NCBI GenBank assembly: GCA_019722365.1
Contig: JADFUC010000539.1
Coordinates: 33,042-97,041 of the forward strand
Direction: 5' to 3'
Length of the DNA: 64,000 bases
Origin: Lithospermum erythrorhizon
Taxonomy: Eukaryota > Streptophyta > Magnoliopsida > Boraginales > Boraginaceae
Numbering within the stretch: position 1 is the first letter of the stretch; each line of letters opens with the position of its first letter. A program made the translations under genes and the position numbers. A model generated the notes under the pieces. That model was not told where the DNA came from. It saw nothing but the letters and a program-made list of their open reading frames with translations, and ran no database searches. Positions 1 through 12,612 of the stretch are shown here, piece after piece.

Positions 1-840
1 TTGAGATTCGGGCCTTGATCGTATCCTCGGCCACTTGTCCAATGCACTCAAACCACAGTCTTTGACCCCTGGTTTGTTAGATAGCTTGGATTCCATGATG
101 TCGAGGTCTCGATGTGCTCGAATTGCGAGGCCGTGGCGGGGAAAATCGTCATGATTAGAAGCTCCGATGATAAAGTTAGAATTTGCTCCGAGGAGAAGAT
201 TAGACTAGTTTATGTGTAAAGAAAGGCGTACCTTGAGGAATAAATGAATGGGTATTTATAGAGAATACAAGAGGTCACCTAGTGATGCATGTCGGCGCCT
301 CGAGGAAAGGAACAAAAGGCTTCGTTAATATCGTATTACATTGGGCTCGGATATTGGCCCACGATAGGAAAATGCCAACCCCATATAAACTACTACAAAG
401 AAAGCGAGGGGATAATCGGCCCACGATTCGGCGCCCCCCCCACCGGCGCTAAGGGCCAGTGCTTGTCGGTCAAGTCCCAGCAGGAATAAATGCCAAATCG
501 AAGTAGCTATGACGATTCGGGATCGATGCAGCTTGATTTCATCGGCAGCCCGTTCGATGGAAACCGCAGCGTATTTTATATTGATTATTTTAATTTATTT
601 TAATTTATTTAAAACAAAGCGCCAAACCAATGCTCTATCTTGTTTTAATTTCCTTTTGTGTTGTTTTCTCACGGCCTTGATCAGGCATTCCACGTGTTAT
701 TTTAATTTCTTGTTGATTTATTTTAAAGGCGATGTTAGTTATTTTTATTTAATTTCTTTTATCATTTAATATCGATGTCAAGTGGGCGTCAAAATATGGG
801 ACCAATTAATCGGCGCCCGACCGGCGCCAAGCGCCATGGC
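1..840 (-). repeat. LTR-like segment, probably of a minus-strand LTR retrotransposon
   Basis: No coding domain is recognisable here. On the minus strand there is a good TATA motif (CTATAAATA, 253-261), and the surrounding composition resembles the LTR promoter of a plant LTR retrotransposon. Short GC-rich blocks containing CGGCGCC recur near 425-455 and 808-840. Neither terminus nor a target-site duplication could be fixed, so the class is inference only. The small open frames at 289-769 have no recognisable similarity and are probably chance. Confidence 0.3.
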
Positions 841-1066
841 CTTGACACGGATATTACTTTTTGAAAACCCGAAGCTTTGGCCCGGCACTCGGTTGGTAAA
901 CTTTGAAAAAAAAATAATGGAGCACAGGTGGCTGCCGTATTGTAGAAACGTTGAGCTCTAATTTCCATGATACCTAATAACAACAAGCAAATACTGAACA
1001 TCAGCTAAAACATAAGCGTCAACACTAAAAAGCGTACCCAAACATCAGCCGCGAACCACAATAATA

Positions 1067-1286
1067 CTCACTCCGTCTCAATTTAGTGATCATCTAGCAA
1101 AAATTTCTCTTTTCATTGAAAGCAGTGATTGTTCGTTTATCAATACAATTTGTATTGTCTCACAATATTCTATTTTTACATTGAAAGTTGATATCCGCTT
1201 TCTCTCTGCTTGACAATTGTCTGATCGATGATTTTCTTAATAAAGTACTTTTAACACCTAGCGACAAATAAATTTAGGCGGATGGG
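1067..1286. mobile_element. Stowaway-like MITE (Tc1/mariner type), about 220 bp
   Basis: The left end reads CTCACTCCGTCTCAATTTAG. The right end, reverse-complemented, reads CCCATCCGCCTAAATTTA, so the two ends form imperfect terminal inverted repeats of the CTCCCTCCGTCC Stowaway type. The element is flanked by TA on both sides (1065-1066 and 1287-1288), the usual Stowaway target-site duplication. It is non-coding and AT-rich inside. This is a non-autonomous element that would need a mariner transposase supplied elsewhere. Confidence 0.7.
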
Positions 1287-1289
1287 TAA

Positions 1290-2600
1290 TAAACAAGAAC
1301 ATAAACATGAACATAAACGAGAACATAAACAACAACACAAACATTAATAATAAAAACAACATAAACAGCTTACAAACATCAAAAAGAATATAAAATTACC
1401 TCTTTTTTTTTTTTGGATTTAACAATTTCTTTCAATAAACAAACAAAAATAGAGAGAAATGATAATAAAATATGTAACAAACAACAACAAAAACACAAAC
1501 ATCTAAGAATATAAAATTACCTATTTTCTTTTTTGGATTTGATAATTTTCCACAATAAGCATAAACAAAAAAAAATTATAAATAATAATAAAATGTGTAC
1601 CAAAGTTATTATCAAGGTTAAATATAATGTTTTAATAAAAAAACTTGAGAAATAGATTATGAGAAAGAAATGATAACAATTACCTATTTCAATTTTCCTA
1701 TAAAAATTAAATAAAATAGAGTTTAGTTAAGTAGATATAAAATAAAAATAAACAAAATAATATATTAGAAGTGTAAAGAAGTATATTATTAGAAGTGTAA
1801 AAGAAGGTTAGGGTTTAGTGATTATAAGTGTTTATCTAGGAGGAGGTTGGAATTCGAAATGGAGCGGCAAGCCTTGGCCCATCAAAATAAAATATTTGAA
1901 TCTCCACATTTTAGAATTAAGCGGGAGACCTCAAAATTTAAAAATCGACGCCAAACCGAAGCCCAACCAACGTATTTCTAGGAAAATGCATGCGTACCGG
2001 CGCGTCCGGCCAGCGACACGATGCTAGAATTGGCACGTGATAAAAAAAATCTGATTTTTACAACTAGCACAACTTACCCAATCATACATAAACAAAACAT
2101 GCAAACACAACAGTATTAAAAACACAACAAAGACAAACAACTACTATATTGTGCAACAATATCACGAGGGTTTAATACAAAGTTGTCAAGTATTACATGA
2201 AAAACTCGAAATTAAAACATTGGACTCTAATTAGGTGAGCATGGGTTACATCCGGGTAGAGATCCGACTCGTGCTACGAAGCATCATCGTACATTTTGTA
2301 TTAGATCATCCTCCTTGTCTTCAAAAAATGAACACCCTATGTTGCATTGATGTCAATATGGATGGATCCAACTAAGAACCGGCGGAGGTTGTTCAGCTTT
2401 CCTCTTGAAAAGATCTTGATATTTAAAGCCCGACAGCATTGACATTTGCACTTTATGAGTCCAAATCAACTGGGCTTCACAGCATTAGTTTTCATTGCAG
2501 CACACTACTTCTTATGCTCTCTACTCGTTGAGGCGTAATGAAGATAGTATATACTTGTTGTGCATGTAATGTTAGGATAAAGGGTCATCTTTTTAGAGGC
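1290..2600. other. AT-rich non-coding stretch, likely the tail of a CACTA remnant
   Basis: The stretch consists of A-rich, low-complexity sequence (many AAACA and ATAAA runs) followed by mixed sequence with no recognisable domain. The short plus-strand open frame at 1818-2027 has no recognised similarity. From its position, the right part is likely the 3' region of the minus-strand CACTA remnant that follows. Confidence 0.35.
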
Positions 2601-2654
2601 TATGCTTTTGTTTTGTGTTTGGTTTGAACCGTCCCGTTCTTTAGATGCTTTTGC

Positions 2655-2761
2655 ATCTAGTTGCTAGTGTCAAACCAGTAACACTTGAAGAGTACAACTT
2701 TGTCATGAAATGGCCGTGCACTCTTGAGTTCCCAAATCTCCCCTATGACCCCATAATAATC
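2655..2761 (-). pseudogene. CACTA (En/Spm) transposase fragment, DUF4216 region
   Basis: The minus strand encodes an uninterrupted stretch containing DYYGVIGEIWEL and then VVLFKCYWFDT. These are the signature pieces of the DUF4216 domain found at the C-terminal end of plant CACTA TNP2-type proteins. A stop (TAG) follows and the upstream frame is shifted, so this is a relic. It lies downstream, on the same strand, of the DUF4218 fragment at 3595-3837, in the order expected within one CACTA transposase gene. Confidence 0.7.
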
Positions 2762-3594
2762 AACATAACAGAGGGTCATCATCTTGTGGCGAGGAACTTT
2801 TGACCACAAATCCAGTATTATGGTGCTTTTTTTGTTACCGTTACCACACTTGCGATGTCGAGTGGCTAGCCATTGGCGTAATGTATAGCCTGCGTTTGAT
2901 TTCTAAGTGGACCCTTGCAAGTGTCCAGAGGAGTGCAACTATCTCTATATTATTTCTTATATGGTTGTAAAGTATGTACTAAAGAATGCTGCTAGCGTCG
3001 TGATTGGTCCTTTCGTATTTCAATGCAACTCTTCAAGCAAATCATGGCACATCCTATGACATACGTTATTTGTTTAGTTATCTATTATATTACATACACA
3101 TTCATTTATTTCAACATTAAATATAGACTTACTCAAGGTATTGTTGTACTTTGGGCATGTTGCACAGAATATACACATGAGCGGTGTTGTATTGTTTGCG
3201 ATCCATAAAATGTCGATCTTTATTTACAAAGCGTGCCTGCGCTTGGTAATGAAACAACGGCAAAGCTATTTGCGTCTTCATTCATTTGGTACATCATGCC
3301 TCCCGAGCGATTTACTTAATGGGTTTCAATTCCTTCTCAAATGGTCGCTTAATCTGAAACCTCTTTGACCCACAGGAAATACACTGGCATATTGACTCTT
3401 CCAACAGATTTGCCTTTTGTGCTTACCATTTTCTTAATCCCCCCAAGAATCTAAAAATATTTAGAAGATTAGTTAAATAATTAAATAGAAAAAAACATTA
3501 ATTAAACATATATTTAATAAAAGTCAAATACTCTGACTTCCACGAACCCCAGGCCATCTGTCTATCTTGCCGCAGGGACCTCAATTCAAATGCG

Positions 3595-3837
3595 TTATAA
3601 AATGATGTAATACAATTCTTTCAAATCAGCGTCAAAGAATATTGGTGGGAATGATAGCTCCATCTTACAAATTATCTCAACAATATTATTTCCGAGCTCC
3701 TCCACACGTTCCACATTAAGAGTTGTTGTTGAAATATCGCGAAAGAAATAACACCACTCCATTATGGTTTCCCACAGAAATCGTCGGGCGGAGATGTCGA
3801 GTGCTATAGAAGATAATTTCTGCACAATAATATGCAC
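3595..3837 (-). pseudogene. CACTA (En/Spm) transposase fragment, DUF4218 region
   Basis: This 80-codon open frame contains WETIMEWCYFFRDISTTTLN and ELGNNIVEIICKMELSFPP, the recognisable core of the DUF4218 domain that follows the TNP2 transposase core in plant CACTA elements. The usual continuation after FPPIFFD is lost to a frame break. The transposase core expected upstream (positions above 3840) is not recognisable. A related CACTA copy at 47880-50645 carries the same domain on the same strand. Confidence 0.75.
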
Positions 3838-3839
3838 AT

Positions 3840-5860
3840 AAATGACTTTTGATCCGTACGATGTTCACATTTACTTTTTATCTCGGAATGTTTAAGGCGT
3901 GTATCCATCGAGGTAATTTGAGATGTGCCAACCATTTTTTTTTTCTGGAAACTTTCTTTTTGTTTGTGTTGTGATTGTCTTATACAAAGCCTTTGGTTTT
4001 TCCTTCTCCATGAATGTCTAGCGTATGCGTTTGGGCGATGAACAATGAGTCTTGAGGTCGATCACTTTTGCCCGTTCATTGTCTTCGTTTTTCTTGGAAC
4101 ATCCATTAGAGTGAAATGTATTGTATTTTTCACAATTGTTCTTCCTACATGTGCATGAAGTTGATGTTTGTGTACGATTTTGTTTGTCAAGAGCCCCGAT
4201 AACCAATCGAGGCTATACTCTTGTACCACGATTATGCTCAGCGTTATACCCCGACCTCACGTGTTTTTTACAGCATACAACGGCTGCCCCCAAGCTTACA
4301 TTAGGCTCCAATAATGGATATACTGATATTATATACTTTAAATGTCTCCATTAAGTCGCTCTTGTTACCTTGTTTGACAAGTTAGATCCGCAGCAAATGT
4401 ATTTCTTTAAATCTAAACGATGTGGAGACAAGAAGAAAAGGGCAGGTGGCTTAATCGAAACCATGAAAATTTCAAAGACCTACTCGTGAGTGAGAAAGCG
4501 TTCCAATACGATCCATACAATACGGACAAGCTAACCTACCGTGTGTGCTCCTACCGGATAACGTAATGGAAATTAACGTCGCGAACTGTAAAGTGCGTCC
4601 TAAAAATGCTTCGTTCGAACAAGGCGGATACTTCCAGAAAGTTATAGAAACATAAAAAATAAAAACTTACTTATAATTAAAAATTAAAAGTTAACTTATA
4701 AAGAATAGAAACTTCTGAGATGTCCCCAGGTCGGTTCTTACGTCACGCATGTAGCAACATTAAGATCAAGAAGAATATTTAGTCTTCGAAGGATTAACTG
4801 ATCTTTCTTCTCACGAAACTCAATTAAATACATAGTTAATAACCCTAAAAAATAAAATTCAAATTTAATAGTAAAAAAAATAATTAAGTCCAAACTTACC
4901 TCCTTATACATCCACTTTCGTGAATACTTTAACTCCCGGGGACATGTATTGCGGGGGGCTTCCCACGTCTTGTCAGCCCACATGCAGTCGTTCGGTTTTA
5001 TGCGACTGCGTGGTTATCGCCTACACTCCCACAGCACCGATCCAGGTGACATATACTCCGGATCCACGGATCAATCGGGAACGCAGCGTCCCCCGAACTG
5101 TAGCGACATCGTCTATCACTCTCAAAGCCAGCATTACCTTTCCGCTTCGCATTAGCCGTCGCTGGCTGCTTACGGTTTTGAATCTCCCGAGATTAGCTAG
5201 GAGCGTTCAGAAATGGTTCCTCCTCGAATAGTATATTGGTCCTGAAACAAATATAAAATTAAGTTAGTAAAAATTTAAAATTCAAAAATTAAACAAATTT
5301 TATAATGACATACTTACCAAAAAAGAAGCCGATATCTTATAATTAAAAACACGGTCGCGTTGGAATAGTGTGACATTGTCACTGACGTGCCCGTTGTGCG
5401 CCCCTTTGAGAGTGCTTAACGACCAGTCGTCGCCCACTGAGGAGTTAGAATAGTCCAATCTTGGACACGGAGGTCGCAATCGATGGATGATTCAATTTTA
5501 AAGCACGTCTTGACTCTTCGACAAAACAATATACAATTGTCAAAAACACACTTTTTTGAAAAAGAATACATCGTGGTAGTCTAACCACGTAATAGTAACC
5601 AATACAATAACTCTCGGTACAAAATATCAGCCCTCTGGCAAACAAGAATCCCAAAATAAAAAATATCGATTAACAGCACAATCCAACAAAGAAATAAAAG
5701 AGCGTGAGGATCAAGCGCCACCAGCCATTGCGCTAAGCTGAGCCTGAAACGCCCAACAAACCAGGCGAACGGCGCCTGTCAACCTAGCAATGAAATTTGC
5801 CGCCCATGCTTGAGAAATAGGGGCGCGTAGGCTACTTGAGAAGCTTAGTGAATATATATC
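3840..5860. other. Unrecognised sequence, probably decayed CACTA or other transposon
   Basis: Several short open frames occur (for example minus 4738-4983 and plus 4920-5231) but none has a recognisable domain. The composition switches between AT-rich runs and a GC-richer block at about 4930-5230. The region sits where the 5' half of the minus-strand CACTA transposase would be expected, but no TNP2 motif could be read. No terminal inverted repeat was found. Confidence 0.3.
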
Positions 5861-5869
5861 TCAAAGAAT

Positions 5870-7600
5870 GAAATTAACCTCCAATCACGCGATAAATACG
5901 AAGTAGATGATATTGCATACGATAGATAGAGTGGTACATAATATTGTTCAAGCCCAAAATCTTAATATGAAGTCATTAGCAATTTAAATTTATCATTTCA
6001 CGTATGTTCGCAAATCCGTCGATCACTAACAGAACATTCAAGATGATGGCAATCGACAATAACTTTTTATCATTACATTTCAAGAAAAGACTTCTGATAA
6101 CAAGCAACAACCCCGGTCGACACTCATCAGCCCGACAGCGACATCGCGACTCGACAACCAACACGACTGTGGCAATCAACTCGATAATTTTACATCAACT
6201 CAACGATACAACAACTTCAGCAACTCATCAGGCGAGAACAACTCATCAGCTCAACAACTCAAAACTGTCCTGACTCAATATAAGTCAATTTCTACAACTA
6301 ATGCGCATATAATCAACCTCGACTGTGGGGGAGAAACTTATGCCGTCGAGGATAAGCTATCGCGAATTGTAGCAGTGCAGAGCAGGCTCACCGAGATCGT
6401 AGCAGTGCAGGGAAGCAAAATACGGGGACAATACCAACTCGGCTCAAACAACGTCAACTTTCGTATACAACTCTTCTGTCACGACTCGTCATCTCTCGAA
6501 AACACTATCGACTCGCTGAGACCACGGGGAGCCAAGCGACCAACTGACTTCGACCCACAATGCATATTCAACATATAATTCACACATACAAAATCACGTA
6601 TATACACATACACATATCCGTAATCAAATAGTTAATCAACACCCGTGAGATAGATACTCACCTCGGCTAGCTATATAAAAACTCAATGTCAGCGACAAAA
6701 GTTTTTCCAGCGATCACGCCCTAAACAAACATTCAAAATTATAATTACTACTTATAATATACAACTAGTAATATAACATTCTACTTATATATTTTAATCT
6801 CATATTTATACCCAAAATAACCAATGAGGAAAATCCGTTATAATCTTATTCAAGCGTAAGTCCACTTATTTCATTTAATGATCGAGTTCGATTCACCCAG
6901 TTCCAAAGCCTAACGTTCGATATTAACAACTAATCATCACGTTTAAACCATGCTTTTAATCTCGAAACTCAATTAACTACTCAAACTTATAAAAATCATT
7001 TTAACCACATATTCTCCCCAATCACATATAAATCATGACCTACATCTTGAAATAACCAATAAAGAGATCGAGGTAAACTACCGTATTAAAACCGTTTGAA
7101 AAGTCAACAAAAGTCAACTATAATTCTCAACATATTTCGACCCATTAAAATGGATTATTATCACCTCTTATACGATAATCTAAGCTTAGATGAATTCTAT
7201 AAGTATCATTATCGAACTGAAGTCAGCTCGAATAACCAAAAGTCAACATCCTCGGACTCAAAAATGCTTCCAAAAGGTTGAACTTTGCTTTGCAACCAAA
7301 AGCGTAGAGGATGACTCGAACTAAGCTACTCAGAATTTTTAGGACAAAACTTGCAAGATGAGGCGGAGAATGGAAGATAAATTTCAAAGGGGAAAAATGG
7401 GAGGAGTTCGTAACTTAGGGAAAAGAAGAACATGATGATGATGACATATCCACTTTGTGGATAGAGAGTATGAAATAACCACGTAGGGTTGCGTCTTGAA
7501 GATATTTCAAGAGTTGTGCAAAGTCTGTTTAGGTTTTCGGTTTGAAAGTTTCTAAATCTGGTTTAACCGGCAAAGCTCCAAACACCCAGCTTAACTTCTA
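5870..7600 (-). repeat. Probable LTR of the minus-strand Ty3/gypsy element to the right
   Basis: The segment is non-coding and lies directly downstream, in element orientation, of the gypsy pol remnant. Read on the minus strand it contains TTGACTTTTGTTGACTTTT (reverse of about 7097-7115), a phrase that recurs in the presumed gypsy LTR around 58005-58023. The ends of the LTR were not resolved, and the assignment rests on position and this shared phrase. Confidence 0.35.
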
Positions 7601-8288
7601 ACCCCAAAATAATATTACAATAATGCTCAAGCGAGCGGGTTGTCTGATCCCGCCCACCTAATAAAAATTTCGCCCTCGAAATTTCCCAAACTCAAACCAC
7701 CCAGAGAGAAGAAGACCCACGAAAGGAACAATTAAGTCTATAGTACAAAAGCAGAGCACAAAACAACTTACACTCCCCACTTGCGAAAAGCTACTTTGAA
7801 TTGCGGCTCCTGAACTCTTTCCGCGAGGCCACCGAGCTTTGTTCACCAATGCACTTTTCCCTCGGTCAGAATCTCACCGGTTTCTCATAAGGTAGATCCT
7901 TTCCACGATGCAGGCTAGAGAAGGTAATGGAGCTCATCGAATACTTCCTCGGGCGCGACACATGGAATACATTGTAGATTAAATGTCGGCTCCGGATGAC
8001 CTTCGCTTAAGATCACAGGTCCCTTTCTGCCCGAGATCTCCAAAGCGATTAAGATATAGCAGGGGGGTTCGACTTTCTCCCAAACCGCATTACTCCTTCA
8101 TGGCGATATCCTCAAAACATGATCTCGACCCACGAGGAAGGACAAGTCCACTGACGTCACGTATTTCTTACATGCGTCTGCTGTCCTCGGAGTTTCTTGT
8201 ATCAAAACTTGATCCTCTCCACCGAACTCTCTTCTTCGAGGAACCATAGAAGCTTTCCTCTCTCCCGAGCCGTTCTAGCAATTTGGAG

Positions 8289-8721
8289 TCAGAACACTTT
8301 CACCCACGTCTGACGCCTGCCGGTGATGGTGTCATCACGGATATAGCATGAAAGCGTTATGCAGCCGAACTCCATCTTAGGCAGCACATTAAATTCTGAC
8401 TCCACGAGAACTCGAGAACCTGACTCGAAGCATATCCTCCAAAGTCTGAATCGTCCTCTCTGATTGCCCATCAGTCTGGGGATGGAAAGATGTACTGACT
8501 CAGCTACAGTCTGACGCCTCCAGAGCCTCGAGAATCTTGAGGTGAATCTCGTACCGGGACCCGTGCGGTCCTGATCTGATCCCACAGCATACATTTTCGC
8601 TAACTCTGGTCGTACGGTGAGATCTAATAGGTAAGAAATGAGCTGACTTCGACGGCCTATCACCAATCAACGGATCACAAATGTTTCGCCTCGGCGACTG
8701 GAAGCCTAATACAAAGTCCAT
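8289..8721 (-). pseudogene. Ty3/gypsy integrase core fragment
   Basis: Two overlapping minus-strand frames share one integrase. The first (8500-8721) begins MDFVLGF and contains SKSAHFLPIRS, the start of the plant gypsy integrase catalytic core around its first Asp. The second (ending at 8289) contains GTRFTSRF, equivalent to the family segment with the second Asp, followed by decayed versions of the HPQTDGQSER region. A frameshift separates them. This fragment anchors the class and orientation of the element. Confidence 0.75.
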
Positions 8722-9599
8722 GGTAATATTCTCCGTCGGCTCGAGAATAGGGAAGAGTTTGCAAATCTGCGGGATGTCTATGCTCCGCCTTCAAATCTTT
8801 GGAAACAAACTAAACACTTGCATTTAAGCAAAATGACTGCATTTCTCGCCGTTTCCACGGCCACGGAAGATCGACCTCAATCCACAGCACATGCTTTGTG
8901 CTACCGGGATCGTATTTTATAAACATTATGAGCCTATAAATCCCAGAATCTCTTTCTTGACTCATCGAATCCGGTACATAACACAAAGTAAATCCTCGAG
9001 CTCAGCTACCGTGACCTATAAATCCTACGTCACGTTCTTTACTTACACTACTTGAGTTTTCTACCAGCTTAAATGCTAACTGCGGCTCAAGATCACGGTC
9101 AAAAGTACAATTCGAACGCCCGTAAACCAACGGCTTCGCGTTCAGCGCGATATCGAAATTGACTCGGTACATTTCATCTACTTGCTATTGGCTCCTTCGC
9201 TCCCCTTCAGGCTACGGGCATGCGCTGCTACGTTTTTCTTTCCCACAGAGTATTCAATTGTGGCATCAACCCGTAAAGTTAATGCCTCGCTTAGCTTTAA
9301 TGCCAAAAACAATCGACAGCTCCATGGTTCTCAGAGCGCAGGGGTACTCACGTTACGCCGACCTGGCGGCCAGACACAGTTGGGCGTCGAGGGAGCCACT
9401 CGGACACGGATGGTAGAAATACAAAACAGTCGCGGTGATCGGCCATGACTCCTTCCCAAACACCTCTGAAAATCCTCACTCCAAATAAAGGGAACTCCCG
9501 CTGGTCAATCGGTCACGCCAGTGCTGATCAGCGAGAAATCTCGGTAAACCTCCTATATGCAAGGAAACTCCTAGCCTCGATTACATTTCTGGTAGGTCA

Positions 9600-10330
9600 C
9601 TTCCCACGATTTCACGCCTCCACCTTAAGAGGTCCACACAAATACCTTCACGGATATAACATCGCCCAGGCGGCCCTTACTCCAACGAGAATTCACATTT
9701 ACTAAACTTAGCGTACAATTGGTGTTGCACCAGTGTCTCAATAGCGATCATGAAGTGTCTGCCGTGCTCACCGACATCACTCGGTAGATCAGAGGTATCG
9801 TAAATAAAAACCTGATACGAGGGAACTCCAAAACACCCGGTTCATTAAATCCATGAAACTGGCTGGCATGCATTTGAAATCGAGCCAGCGGCATTACCAT
9901 AAACTCATAGTGCCCTGGATGAAGGCTGATTTCTGAATTTCACCCTCGCCCAATCCTCAGCGGTAGTACCGGATGCTCAAATCAATGACCGAAAATACTC
10001 GGCACCTCAGCGGGTCAAATAAATCATCTATCCTTTCGACCACGGATAGCTGTGATAATTGCTTTTGTTAATTTGTGAAGTCGATGCAACCTCGGCGATA
10101 CCATCTTTTTCTTTCCGCAAGCAGAGAACTGAAGTGTGCCGGAGAAACACTGGTCATGAGCCTTATCAAAGTAGTTCTGGTCTTGACTCTGTCCTTGACT
10201 CACTTCTCTCTCTGGTGGTAGCACGGCTTGACTCCTCCGGGAAAACATGTCGACATACTCACGAACAGCTTGCTTGGCGTCCTGCAAGCACGTTCTCCTC
10301 TGCAAAGTCGGCAGCGTACCCCGGATGACC
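9600..10330 (-). pseudogene. Ty3/gypsy reverse transcriptase fragment
   Basis: The minus strand shows frame-hopping similarity to gypsy RT. The segment at 10024-10410 carries a basic KKKM stretch where the family has VKKKDG. Further downstream GHYEFMVMP and a broken FHGFNEPGV (family [10 protein letters not shown]) can be read. The Y/F-x-DD catalytic motif is not readable. The assignment depends on the order of these short blocks and on the integrase downstream. Confidence 0.55.
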
Positions 10331-10429
10331 ACCAGGCCTTTCTTCGTCAACTTCCTCGCCTCCCGATGCCGAGAAATAAAACTTGATGGCAAAATCTTCC
10401 CTATCTCCACTCAAACAAAACATCAGTCT

Positions 10430-11930
10430 GCCGGACTACTTAAAAATAATCTCGCCAAAAGATTGTAGCGATCAATTTTGGGGTGTGATAATATACATTG
10501 ATCCGTTCCCGAATAAGATCAAAAATCCTACCAGTCAAGCGGAAGTAGATCCACAACTAACAATTGATTACTCACTCTTAAAGGGACAATCTCTATATAA
10601 ATGTCTATTAACTACCGAGCCGACCTCCCTCTTTGGTGTCGCAATATTAAAGGGGCACAAAACTCCGGAAAATAAAGAGATAGTAGCTCCAGGAATCGAG
10701 AGAAAGTACCACGGCACCTACGCGTATCAAATAACGGCAAAGGTACATCCCGCGACCCTCGGGTGTCGGTGCCTCCTCTTGAGTAGCGGCATTGTCGGCC
10801 TACGCGCCACGGCTACGGTGGCTACGCCAGCGTGCTCCCGGAGAAGTGGCACCAACTCACGCGACCCTGACTTCGCGGCCTCCCAAAATCGTCCTCTGGC
10901 TCACGGTACCCTCCTACCGCTATCTTGTCTTTGGTGAAGATGTCGCACAGCTCCGCCCACTGCGGAATACTAAGGACAATCTCTTGCTATGTCGAGGCTG
11001 GCGTCAGCAAATGTCTACTCCACGGCGCTCCTACGTTCTATGGCCCCGTCAGCCACTTGAAGCGGAAACATCGAATGTCGCTGGGCGAAATGGGTGCACC
11101 GGATCGATAGACATACCCGTGCAGAAAGAAGGCTGCGAGAATAGCTCGGGCGAGCAGGTGCAGCGACTTCACGGGTTGGGCAGTCGGTGAAAGGAATCTC
11201 TACGGAACCTCGAACTAGATGATCCACGATGCCCGGCGCCTGCTTTACATCGTACCCTCTTCGACCACTTTGGCACCGAGGCTGGTAATTCCGTCTACAC
11301 TTTCAATCACCGGCGATGCCTCAACTCATGGCGAGGAGGTGAAAGTGGGTTAAGACCTCTAACGTTCCACACTAAGATCATCATTTATAAAGGGGATGAT
11401 GAGTAGTATTCGCTTTTAGGCTACTCTTGAGATTGTTGTTAACGAGCATGCACCACACTTTTACTATATCTCATGGCCGTGGGTGTAGCTACCATCGAGG
11501 GGCGTATTAAGACTTCGGGAGCCTGACTCTTCTACCCACTTCCTCAAACAATCGGTGAAAAGACCCTCCCACACTAGCGTCGACAATGTATCTTTCGCGG
11601 CCTTCCCGGGTAAGACAATTATAAAAGCTCACATGGCGTCTTTATTGAACCGAGTCCCCATCTGACGCTTTCGTCCCTCGTTAACGCGCCCAAATTCGCC
11701 GAGAACCCACTACGGCACGGACCCCTCCCGCTTGACAATGTTTACACTTTTTCAAATTGCGCAATTTGCTTAGAGTACATACACGAGAGGCCCTAGAAGC
11801 GGCCTCACGCGTAACCCAGCTCTCTACATTTTTTACATTTCAAAGCGCCCATCGTATATGACTCTCGATGCTTCTTGAAACCTGATATCTCGCGAGGAAC
11901 GCTCCTCCAGCCGCGATCGTTGCCAAACAA
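10430..11930. other. GC-rich decayed transposon sequence, class not resolved
   Basis: The block is unusually rich in CpG (seven within 10801-10860). A plus-strand open frame of 184 codons at 10383-10937 is the longest here but shows no recognisable domain and overlaps TE debris on the other strand, so it is not called as a gene. A TATA-like CTCTATATAAATG lies at about 10589-10601. The right part probably belongs to the LINE ORF1 remnant that begins at 12493 on the minus strand. Confidence 0.35.
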
Positions 11931-11937
11931 CCTCGGC

Positions 11938-12493
11938 TTACAAACTCTCCGGCGCGTGGTCTATCGGCATCTGAGAGGAACTCGATTTATTACTTGATGA
12001 TACTAGGGCCTCGAGGCGAAATCGAAGAATGCACGGAAATTGCACCCAAATAGGTAAATGGTCTACCTCCGGTTTATTTAATGGCATCCCCACCTTCCAC
12101 GACCTCAAAATCAATGGCCGGCGTGAAAACTCCACGGACCACTTCTCCCAAAACCATTTTCTTAAGCTCCTGAGACTCAGCCAGAACACAAAAAGGCCTT
12201 TGTCCATTCGATGCACCTTAACACAATCGAGCTTCGGCCATTCGATTCCTCACAAAATTAGACATTTCTCCAAAGCTAGGGTTGTACCCTAGTACATACC
12301 ATATAACAGTATACTTTAAACTCTCGGCGCCGCCGCGTAACACGCGGGTTGGTAGGTACCGACCCGAGGGTTTACGTTCAACGAAGTTGGAGCGACAAAC
12401 GTAAGATCCATTAGAAAGAAGCATGAAAGAGGGGTAGAACCCTTTTAAAAGCCGGCCAGATGAAAGATCGAGACCCCCACTTGCTACTGCCAC
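11938..12493 (-). pseudogene. LINE ORF1-like fragment with DUF4283 domain
   Basis: Two minus-strand frames (12218-12493 and 11938-12216) together show the plant DUF4283 pattern: YVLGYNPSFGEMSNFVRNRM, then HRMDKGLFVFWLS, then PEVDHLPIWVQFPCI. This domain is typical of the gag-like first ORF of plant L1-type LINEs and of related zinc-knuckle proteins encoded by them. A frameshift separates the parts at about 12217, and the zinc knuckle expected downstream was not found. No matching LINE RT is seen immediately to the left. Confidence 0.6.
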
Positions 12494-12612
12494 GCATGAC
12501 TCGTCTACTTTCTACGCGCCCAGACAGCACAGGCGTGAACCCATCAGCGGCGAAGCCGTCCACGCCCTTATCGTAAGGTAAGAAAAAGGGTTGATAAAGT
12601 AGGACAAAGCCA

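Larger units (their letters stand above)
7620..10330 (-). mobile_element. Degraded Ty3/gypsy retrotransposon pol region (chromovirus-like)
   Basis: Read on the minus strand from right to left, the domains are in gypsy order. Reverse transcriptase pieces lie at about 9600-10300, with an LxTxLQ-YFDKG-like start, a VKKKDG-like piece and GHYEFMVMP. Integrase lies at 8289-8721. A C-terminal segment at about 7800-8190 resembles the stretch before the chromodomain. Frames shift every few dozen codons and stops are frequent, so no protein can be made. RT followed by RNase H and then integrase identifies Ty3/gypsy rather than Ty1/copia. Confidence 0.7.

Noticed and set aside
10383..10937. A 184-codon plus-strand open frame, one of the longest in the window
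   Set aside because: No recognisable domain; mixed composition; overlaps unrelated frames on both strands in decayed, CpG-rich transposon sequence.
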